Shown here: piece by piece, positions 13,469 through 18,583 of the stretch
Layout: every line of letters begins with the position of its first letter
How positions within the stretch are numbered: position 1 is the stretch's first letter
Assembly: GCA_964427175.1 (NCBI GenBank)
Contig: CAYRTP010000031.1
Location: forward strand, 1-18,583
Direction of reading: 5' to 3'
Origin: CAMEON01 sp964427175
Lineage (GTDB): Bacteria > Bacillota > Clostridia > Oscillospirales > CAG-272
Length of the DNA stretch: 18,583 nt
Made by a program: the position numbers and the translations under genes
The notes under the pieces: generated by a model
What the model saw: the letters and a program-made list of their open reading frames with translations, nothing else
Told to the model about the DNA's origin: nothing
Database searches by the model: none

Positions 13469-13884
13469 CAATCCCTCGTGGTGCGAAGTGGAGGGAATCA
13501 CCCACAAAAACACGTCGGTGGAGCGCGGTGGGGGAAGGACCCCGCGGGAACTTGTCGGTGGTGGGGAGTGGAGCAACCCGAGACCGACGGTCCGTGGCGC
13601 GGTGTGGGGCGGTTTTCAACCCCGAAAAACTCAAAGCGGGCGTCGAAAAGCGGCGTAAAAAGCGACGACATGGCCATTTTGTGGGGCGAAATGGAGCGAA
13701 TTTTGGAGGCGAAAATTTTTGTCGTCGCGTCGCTCTGTGGAGCGGCGCGACGGGGTGCGACATTTTTTGTCAGCATTGTACAAAAAACGCATTACTGATT
13801 TGACACGCGTCAGTTTTATGACGCAAAATCATGAATTTGAGGTAAACAATTTTCGAATGAATTGTAAATTACAAGAAAATCCTA
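13469..13884. other. Gene-poor stretch upstream of the division cluster
   Basis: Frames stay open on both strands here, but none has a ribosome binding site with a family-like product, and the translations are low in hydrophobic cores and rich in Arg/Gly. The plus strand is G-rich, with recurring GCGAA(A/G)TGGAG words (13485, 13686 areas). A strong stem-loop lies at 13723-13752 (CGTCGCGTCGCT against AGCGGCGCGACG, six-base loop). From about 13770 the sequence becomes AT-rich towards the mraZ promoter, and a short inverted repeat GCGTCA/TGACGC lies at 13807-13824. The inverted repeat could be an operator, but nothing identifies a binding protein. Confidence 0.5.
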
Positions 13885-13913
13885 TTGCAAAAAATTCCAT
13901 ATTATATTATAAT
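13885..13913 (+). promoter_or_regulatory. Sigma-A promoter of the mraZ-rsmH-ftsL operon
   Basis: TTGCAA (13885-13890), 17-base spacer, TATAAT (13908-13913). The expected start point is near 13920, at the edge of the MraZ boxes. The leader before mraZ is about 120 bases. Confidence 0.85.
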
Positions 13914-13920
13914 TGGAGCA

Positions 13921-13960
13921 CAGTGGTGAGAAGTGGGGCGAAGTGGTGGATGAGTGGTGC
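13921..13960 (+). promoter_or_regulatory. MraZ operator: four GTGG boxes at 10-11 bp spacing
   Basis: Direct repeats of (C/A)AGTGG(T/G)G or close variants have their GTGG cores at 13923, 13933, 13943 and 13954, spaced 10, 10 and 11 bases, one helical turn each. Known MraZ proteins bind arrays of short TGGGN or GTGK-containing repeats at about 10-bp period upstream of their own gene. The array sits at the transcription start, just after the -10 element, where binding would block initiation. Autoregulation of this operon by the mraZ product is therefore likely. Confidence 0.82.
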
Positions 13961-14042
13961 AAAACTTCTTCCGAAATAACGCCGAACGATCATAAAAACT
14001 TGCCAAAAATGCCAAAAATTTTCTGGAAGGGAGGGCCTCGGT

Positions 14043-14486
14043 ATGCTGACCGGCGAATACAGACACGCGATCGATCCCAAAAAGCGTCTCTTTATTCCTG
14101 CCAAGCATCGAGAGGTTTTGGGGACCTCTTTCATCATCGTCCGCGATCTGTACGAGCCCTGCCTGAAGGTCTACTCCGCTGAAGAATGGCAAGCTTTTAT
14201 TGCTCCCATTGAGGCAATGGATCCTGAGGAAGCCGCCCCTATCCTGCGTTACTTTTACCGTGAATCGGTCAACGGCGACGCGGATGCCCAGGGACGTGTC
14301 ACCCTCAACGATACGCTGATCAAGCGCGCCGGCATCTCCAAGGATGCCGTCATCGTGGGTTGCGGCCGTTACGCCGAGATCTGGTCAGCCGAGAACTTTG
14401 CTGCCAAGATGGATGAGGAGGATGTGGACGAGATCGCCGCAACCCTCCGCAGATTGAGACGTGAAGCCAAGGGGGTGAGAGCATGA
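14043..14486 (+). CDS. mraZ: Transcriptional regulator MraZ
   Basis: MraZ is a ring-forming AbrB-fold DNA-binding protein that regulates the dcw cluster from its own promoter. The 147-residue product is of usual length and has the two internal repeats of the family: DPKKRLFIPA (11-20) and DAQGRVTLND (81-90), each with the DxxxR signature, here Asp11/Arg15 and Asp81/Arg85. YRHAIDPKKR and RYAEIWSAENF are typical surrounding sequence. AAGGGAGG precedes the ATG. It is first in the operon and overlaps rsmH by ATGA, implying translational coupling. The four GTGG boxes at 13921-13960 are its probable target. Nothing unusual is seen in the protein. Confidence 0.96.
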   Translation: MLTGEYRHAIDPKKRLFIPAKHREVLGTSFIIVRDLYEPCLKVYSAEEWQAFIAPIEAMDPEEAAPILRYFYRESVNGDADAQGRVTLNDTLIKRAGISKDAVIVGCGRYAEIWSAENFAAKMDEEDVDEIAATLRRLRREAKGVRA

Positions 14487-15478
14487 GCGATTACGAGACA
14501 CCCGATCTGTCCCAGAACGGAACGCCCGTAGATATCGGCGGACAGATCTTTGCCCACCGTTCGGTCATGCTGGAGCCCTGTATGGATGCCCTGGCCATCA
14601 AGCCCGACGGCATCTACGTAGACGGGACTGCGGGCGGCGGCGGACATTCCTTCGAGATCGCCAGACGCCTGACCACAGGCCGTCTCATCGCCATAGACCA
14701 GGACGAGGCCGCTATCAAGGCTGCCTCGGCCAAGTTGTCTTCCTTGGGCGACCGCGCCACCGTGGTTCGGAACAATTTCTGCCACGTGGCCGACGTACTC
14801 GACACTCTCGGCATTGATCGCATCGACGGAATCCTCTTGGACCTGGGCGTTTCTTCCTACCAGTTAGACACCCCCGAGCGTGGCTTTTCCTATATGGCGG
14901 ATGCCCCCTTGGATATGCGCATGGATATGCGCTCCGAGAAAAACGCCTATCAGGTGGTCAATACCTACAGCGAGCATGACCTCCGCCGCATCCTCTTTGA
15001 TTACGGCGAGGAACGGTTCGCGGGGCGCATCGCCTCACGGATCGTGGAGGCGAGGAGTGTACGCCCCATTGAGACCACGGGCGAGCTGACCGCGCTCATC
15101 AAATCAGCCATTCCCGCGGCGGCCAGGGACGGCGGGCATCATCCCGCAAAGCGTTCCTTCCAGGCCATCCGCATTGAAGTCAACTCCGAGCTCGACGTGA
15201 TCCGTCCCGCTCTGGAGGCGGCGGCACAGCGGCTCCGCAAGGGCGGCCGCATGGCGGTCATTACCTTCCATTCCCTGGAGGACCGCATCGTGAAAAAGAC
15301 CGTTGCCGATATGGCAAGCGGTTGCACCTGTCCCAAGGGACTTCCCGTATGCGTATGCGGGAAAAAGCCCACGGTCAAGGTGATCTCCCGCAAACCCATT
15401 CTTCCCGATGAGGAGGAACTGGAAAACAATCCCCGCTCCCGCAGCGCCAAGCTACGGGTGGCTGAAAAGTTGGATTGA
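14483..15478 (+). CDS. rsmH: 16S rRNA (cytosine-1402-N4)-methyltransferase RsmH
   Basis: RsmH (formerly MraW) adds the N4-methyl group to C1402 of 16S rRNA using S-adenosylmethionine. The 331-residue product is close to the usual 310-320. Visible motifs are AHRSVMLEPCMDAL (24-37), the SAM-binding DGTAGGGGH (47-55), IDQDEAAI (71-78), GILLDLGVSSYQLDTPERGF (116-135) and APLDMRMD (141-148). The C-terminal part has a long FHSLEDRIVKK segment and a Cys-rich CTCPKGLPVCVCGKKP segment, both standard. Its ATG overlaps the mraZ stop as ATGA, with GGGGGTGAGAGC upstream as the binding site. The 108 bases to the next gene hold a ribosome binding site but no clear terminator, so the operon probably continues. 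Confidence 0.97.
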   Translation: MSDYETPDLSQNGTPVDIGGQIFAHRSVMLEPCMDALAIKPDGIYVDGTAGGGGHSFEIARRLTTGRLIAIDQDEAAIKAASAKLSSLGDRATVVRNNFCHVADVLDTLGIDRIDGILLDLGVSSYQLDTPERGFSYMADAPLDMRMDMRSEKNAYQVVNTYSEHDLRRILFDYGEERFAGRIASRIVEARSVRPIETTGELTALIKSAIPAAARDGGHHPAKRSFQAIRIEVNSELDVIRPALEAAAQRLRKGGRMAVITFHSLEDRIVKKTVADMASGCTCPKGLPVCVCGKKPTVKVISRKPILPDEEELENNPRSRSAKLRVAEKLD

Positions 15479-15586
15479 CAGCACCATTTTTGATTGTGCA
15501 TCATTCGGCGTTTTTGCCGAGACCATATACCGTCCCCCGCGGGTCAACCTCGGAGGCAAAGAAGTCTAAAGAAAGGAAGAAGATCC

Positions 15587-16615
15587 ATGGAGCATGAGTA
15601 TAGACGGGATGAGCGGCAGGCATACGATCGGCTTACGTTGAACACCACCGGAAGCAGCGCCCGCCTTGTGAATGAAAATGAGATCGACCCCGCTGAGTTG
15701 CGTAGGAAGCAGGCTGAGTGTGGCGGAGCCGAGAATCAATACATAGATATGTTCTGTAATCGGTATCGGGACCGTGGTATTGCGGGACGGATCCACACAG
15801 ATGCTGCCAAGCAGGAAAAGAAGGAGGCTCTGTCCAGAGCCATTACCCCCGGTTCCTACGTAGGTGCCGAGAAGCTGGCCGGCAAGGAAAAGCTGGACGC
15901 GTACCGCACCGGTGTCAGCGATGGCAAGCGGTATATGTCCGCCGAGGATTTCACCCGTTACTATCACGATCAGAGAGGCTACAAGTATCCCCAGTACCGT
16001 ACTGTGACCGATGCCGAGCGCATCGCAGCCGTACAGGCAGTCGTGGCGGCCAATCCCCGTGAAACGAGGCTCGAACAGCCAAAAAAAGCCGTATGGCTTG
16101 CTGATACGGACAAGCTCCCCGCACCCCTGCAAAAGCTCATGGCCAAGCCCTTCTTCGTGCGGCTCAATGAGTGGGCAGGCGAGACCTTCCCCCGTGAGAG
16201 TGAAATGCGTTGCGTGACTCGGGAGGCCCGCGAGAGCGGTACCCGTCGGTACCGCCCCATTCCTGCGGGACTCGCTGCGGCACTTGTCACGGTGGTGGTA
16301 TCCATGTCCATGGTCATTACCAGCACTGTGTCGGTAAGCCAGGCCACGAGAGACGTAAGCGAGCTCAAGGAGAGCGTTGCGGAGATGCGGGACGTACATA
16401 GCGAGCTGGCCGACCAGCTCGACCTCAAGAACGATATGCTGGCCATCGAGGACAAGGCAACGAACGAGCTGGGTATGGTTCACGAGAAATATCTGAACGG
16501 AGAATATCTGAACGATTCGGTGGAGGACCACCTGGAGGTCTACGATGAGGATCGCGACGGTGAGCAGCAGAAGGGCCTGGTTTGGTTGCTCTCGGCCTTC
16601 GGAATCGGGGATTGA
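15587..16615 (+). CDS. ftsL: FtsL-like septum protein with a long cytoplasmic N-terminus
   Basis: Position between rsmH and a class B PBP, plus topology, points to FtsL, the bitopic protein that works with DivIC/FtsB at the division site. The 342-residue product has a charged, Tyr- and Arg-rich N-terminus of about 224 residues, one membrane span at 226-248 (IPAGLAAALVTVVVSMSMVI core), then a heptad-like coiled coil (254-290, VSELKESVAEMRDVHSELAD core) ending in IEDKATNELGM, the usual FtsL/DivIC ending. Classical FtsL is only about 100-130 residues, so the cytoplasmic part is unusual; I recognise no domain in it. The start at 15587 follows GAAAGGAAGAAG; the in-frame ATG at 15494 lacks a good site. 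Sequence identity to FtsL is low, as is usual for this family, so the call rests on context and topology. Confidence 0.75.
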   Translation: MEHEYRRDERQAYDRLTLNTTGSSARLVNENEIDPAELRRKQAECGGAENQYIDMFCNRYRDRGIAGRIHTDAAKQEKKEALSRAITPGSYVGAEKLAGKEKLDAYRTGVSDGKRYMSAEDFTRYYHDQRGYKYPQYRTVTDAERIAAVQAVVAANPRETRLEQPKKAVWLADTDKLPAPLQKLMAKPFFVRLNEWAGETFPRESEMRCVTREARESGTRRYRPIPAGLAAALVTVVVSMSMVITSTVSVSQATRDVSELKESVAEMRDVHSELADQLDLKNDMLAIEDKATNELGMVHEKYLNGEYLNDSVEDHLEVYDEDRDGEQQKGLVWLLSAFGIGD

Positions 16616-16714
16616 TCTCTTTTCAGAACAGGCATAACGTGCGGTGGGGTGTCATACCTTTAGAAGGGACGCTCCTGACCCCGTCGGCGTATGACTGCAA
16701 TATCAGATGCGATT

Positions 16715-16753
16715 CAGGTGGCGTGTATGGGATACTCGCCACCTGCATTTTTT
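16715..16753 (+). terminator. Intrinsic terminator after the ftsL-like gene
   Basis: CAGGTGGCG (16715-16723) pairs perfectly with CGCCACCTG (16737-16745) over a 13-base loop, followed by CA and six T. It lies 100 bases after the ftsL-like stop and should end the mraZ-rsmH-ftsL transcript, separating it at least partly from the PBP gene. Confidence 0.85.
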
Positions 16754-16768
16754 CCTTATAATGGGCGG

Positions 16769-16797
16769 TTGCAAACTGAGCAAATATGAGCTATTGT
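16769..16797 (+). promoter_or_regulatory. Weak candidate promoter for the PBP gene
   Basis: TTGCAA (16769-16774), 17-base spacer, TATTGT (16792-16797). It lies just after the terminator and just before the inverted repeat at 16811-16906. The -10 is poor. If used, the leader would be about 210 bases and include the repeat. No better sigma-A promoter is evident before 17013. Confidence 0.35.
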
Positions 16798-16810
16798 CGT
16801 AGGGAAGCCT

Positions 16811-16906
16811 GTAGGGCGGGGGCTTGCTCCCGCCGTTATTACCAAAAGAGCTATGCCCTACCATCAATTTCGTGGATATTTCGGCGGGAGCAAGCCCCCG
16901 CCCTAC
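16811..16906. repeat. Inverted repeat element with perfect 25-bp arms
   Basis: The left arm 16811-16835 and right arm 16882-16906 are exact reverse complements, with 46 bases between. Ends read GTAGGGCGGG and CCCGCCCTAC, reminiscent of the GTAGGGGCG/CGCCCCTAC ends in the array at 9360-9613, so both may belong to one superfamily of non-autonomous elements. The element interrupts the gap between the ftsL-like and PBP genes. The remainder of 16616-17012 holds a terminator, a weak promoter and an AT-rich stretch, but no gene. Confidence 0.85.
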
Positions 16907-17012
16907 GCCGAACAATCGGAGAAGACCGTAACCTTATCAGCATATTGAATTCTTTATGCATCAATACCTTTTGCCACCGCCTATTCCCTTATAACGAAAG
17001 GAGGGATCTCCT

Positions 17013-18583
17013 TTGCAGACCCCCATCCGTCCGCCCGATACGGGTACCATCAAACGGGCCAACGTGATCGGTATTCTGATCGCGGCTGTTTTTATTATGC
17101 TGCTGGCCCGCATCCTGAAATATCAGACTTTGGATTACGATAAATACCGCGATAAGGTCCTGAATCAGATCACCACCGAGGCCGAGGTGGTGGCCGAGCG
17201 GGGTAAGATCTATGACCGCAACGGCGTGCTCCTGGCCACCAGCATCACCACCTATCGGGTGTTCATAGCCCCCCGCATCGTGGCCCAGGTGTCGGAGGAG
17301 CAGGAGCTGAAATACGATGTGCTCATCGCCACCGAGCTGGCTCCCATCCTGGACGTGGATTACGAGTACATCCTGGATCAGACCACCTATACCAAGTACA
17401 TGGATCGCACCCTGGCCCGCAACGTGGACGAGGACGTGGCCGCCCAGGTCCGTAAGGTCATCCGAGACAACGATCTGGAGGATATGGTGTTCCTGCAGGC
17501 GGGCACCAAGCGTTACTACCCCGGCGGGACCCTGGCCTGCCACGCCCTGGGCTTTACGGGCAGTGACGGCGCGGGCCAGTACGGCCTGGAGCTGAAATAC
17601 GATAGCGTTCTCTCGGGCACCAACGGCAAGTACATCACCGCCCGCGATTCCCACGGCAACGAGATGCCCTACGAATACCAAAGCTACATCGAGGCCCGCG
17701 ACGGCTACTCCATCGTGACCACCCTGGACATCAATATCCAGGCGGCCCTGGAGGAACAGCTCCGCACCACCTACATCGAGTCGGGCGGTCAGAACCGCGC
17801 CACGGGTATGGTGGTGGACGTGGAAACGGGCGAGATGCTGGCCATGGCGGTCTATCCGCCCTTTGACCTCAACGATCCCCGCAAGCTCAACGAGTACGAT
17901 CAGGCGACCCTGGATGCCTCGGGGCTGGAGGTGGACAGCGAGGACTATAACAAGCTCAAGCAGGAGCTTCAGCTCACCACCTGGTCCAACAAGGCGGTCA
18001 CCGAGGTCTATATGCCCGGCTCCACCTTCAAGATCGTCACCGCCTCCATGGCCTACGAGGAGAACCTGGTGGTGGAGAGGGAGACCTTCTACTGCCCCGG
18101 CTACCACGTGGTCCTGGGCATCAAGATGCGGTGCCACAAGACCGAGGGCCACGGCTCCCAGACCTTCGCCGTGGGTCTGCAAAACTCCTGCAACCCCGTC
18201 CTCATGATGATGGGCGCGCGGATCGGGCGGGATAAGTTCTACAACTACTTCCGCTCCTTCGGCTACCTGGAAAAGACCGGCATCGACCTGCCCGGTGAGG
18301 GAACCAGCATCTTCTACCCCGAGAGCGGCTTCTCCGAGCTGGACCTGGCCACCGCCTCCTTCGGTCAGAACTTCAAGATCAGCCCTATCCAGCAGCTCAT
18401 GGCGGTCACCGCCGTGGCCAACGGCGGCTATCTCCTGACCCCCCGCATGGTCCGCGAGGTGCAGGACAGCGAGGGGAACGTCATCGAGACCTATTCCACC
18501 GACGTGAAGCGTCAGATCATCTCGGAATCCACCTCCAAAAAGCTGGCCCAGGTCCTGGAGCAGGGCGTGTCGGGCGGCGCGGG
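17013..18583 (+). CDS. Class B penicillin-binding protein, FtsI/SpoVD type, 3' end outside the window
   Basis: This is a peptidoglycan transpeptidase that cross-links septal or spore cortex wall; 523 residues are visible. It starts at TTG, supported by AAAGGAGGG seven bases upstream; the first in-frame ATG, at 17097, lies inside the membrane segment. Residues 1-16 are cytoplasmic, 17-35 a membrane anchor (NVIGILIAAVFIMLLARI core), then the pedestal domain opening with AERGKIYDRNGVLLA (61-75), with HALGFTGSDGAGQYGLE around 178-194. The transpeptidase domain shows PGSTFK with catalytic Ser337 and Lys340, and NSCNP with the SxN triad at 392-394. The KTG motif and any PASTA domains lie beyond the right edge. 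Its place after an ftsL-like gene fits either the division enzyme PbpB/FtsI or the sporulation enzyme SpoVD; the visible part does not decide between them. Confidence 0.93.
   Translation, partial: MQTPIRPPDTGTIKRANVIGILIAAVFIMLLARILKYQTLDYDKYRDKVLNQITTEAEVVAERGKIYDRNGVLLATSITTYRVFIAPRIVAQVSEEQELKYDVLIATELAPILDVDYEYILDQTTYTKYMDRTLARNVDEDVAAQVRKVIRDNDLEDMVFLQAGTKRYYPGGTLACHALGFTGSDGAGQYGLELKYDSVLSGTNGKYITARDSHGNEMPYEYQSYIEARDGYSIVTTLDINIQAALEEQLRTTYIESGGQNRATGMVVDVETGEMLAMAVYPPFDLNDPRKLNEYDQATLDASGLEVDSEDYNKLKQELQLTTWSNKAVTEVYMPGSTFKIVTASMAYEENLVVERETFYCPGYHVVLGIKMRCHKTEGHGSQTFAVGLQNSCNPVLMMMGARIGRDKFYNYFRSFGYLEKTGIDLPGEGTSIFYPESGFSELDLATASFGQNFKISPIQQLMAVTAVANGGYLLTPRMVREVQDSEGNVIETYSTDVKRQIISESTSKKLAQVLEQGVSGGA

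Noticed and set aside
13131..13763. A minus-strand frame with LHTPMGQGPHGD, also present opposite copy A near 11500-11588.
   Set aside because: The shared peptide is only the translation of the 160-bp repeat on the reverse strand. There is no binding site, and the two frames diverge outside the repeat.
13408..13803. Overlapping plus and minus frames of 86-131 codons upstream of mraZ.
   Set aside because: Several frames are open at once, none has a good binding site, and the translations are Arg/Gly-rich without a recognisable family. They look like GC-skewed non-coding DNA.
16940..16970. Sigma-E-like promoter (GCATATT followed by CATCAATA) before the PBP gene, which would favour SpoVD.
   Set aside because: The spacing is only about 11-12 bases and the -10 match is poor, so it was not used to decide between PbpB and SpoVD.
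16989..18182. A 397-codon minus frame opposite the PBP.
   Set aside because: It is antisense to the PBP with SxxK and SxN motifs on plus and has no features of its own.

Overview
The window looks like a chromosomal segment of an uncultivated, fairly GC-rich, spore-forming member of the class Clostridia, probably a gut Oscillospiraceae/Ruminococcaceae-like lineage. This rests on a SpoVAF/GerA-type germination protein behind a sigma-G-like promoter, a Gram-positive-style mraZ-rsmH-ftsL-PBP cluster, strong AGGAGG-type ribosome binding sites, sigma-A promoters of the TTGACA-17-TATAAT type, and many short palindromic intergenic repeats. I cannot name a species.

Layout. (1) 1-2380, mostly minus strand: an internal hemZ-like fragment on plus is joined abruptly near position 150 to a serA gene that has lost its 3' half; upstream of serA lies an intact serC with a consensus promoter. 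(2) 2300-7200, minus strand: a three-gene operon, transcribed as ThyX-like protein (207 aa), DUF5696-like putative glycosidase (606 aa) and GH36 alpha-galactosidase (734 aa), with a consensus promoter at 7161-7189 and a hairpin terminator at 2304-2348. (3) 7290-7800: an AT-rich 110-aa membrane protein gene under a near-identical copy of that operon's promoter and leader. The copied leader also carries a 14-codon open frame that overlaps the membrane protein start. (4) 7979-9252, minus strand: a long AlaX-type alanyl-tRNA editing protein. (5) 9311-11429, plus strand: a sigma-70 family (ECF-like) factor with a roughly 390-residue C-terminal extension; three repeat units sit between its likely promoter and its start codon. 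(6) 11421-13367: a SpoVAF-like gene between two direct copies of a repeat of about 160 bp. (7) 13370-13880: a gene-poor stretch. (8) 13885-18583, plus strand: the division and cell wall cluster, with a consensus promoter, a four-box MraZ operator, mraZ, rsmH, an FtsL-like gene with a very long cytoplasmic N-terminus, a terminator, a perfect inverted repeat, and a class B penicillin-binding protein starting at TTG and running off the right edge.

How the parts fit. The dcw cluster is ordinary in order and probably feedback-controlled by MraZ. serC and serA belong to serine synthesis, but serA is broken here. The two glycosidase-like proteins lack visible signal peptides, so the operon probably works on internalised alpha-galactosides or related glycans; no transporter is visible. 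I see no defence island, CRISPR array, rRNA, tRNA or transposase. The least ordinary points are the sigma factor with its uncharacterised C-terminal region, the ThyX-like protein lacking the RHR signature in a sugar operon, the duplicated promoter-leader module driving a foreign-looking membrane gene, and a repeat family placed directly after the stop codons of three unrelated genes.
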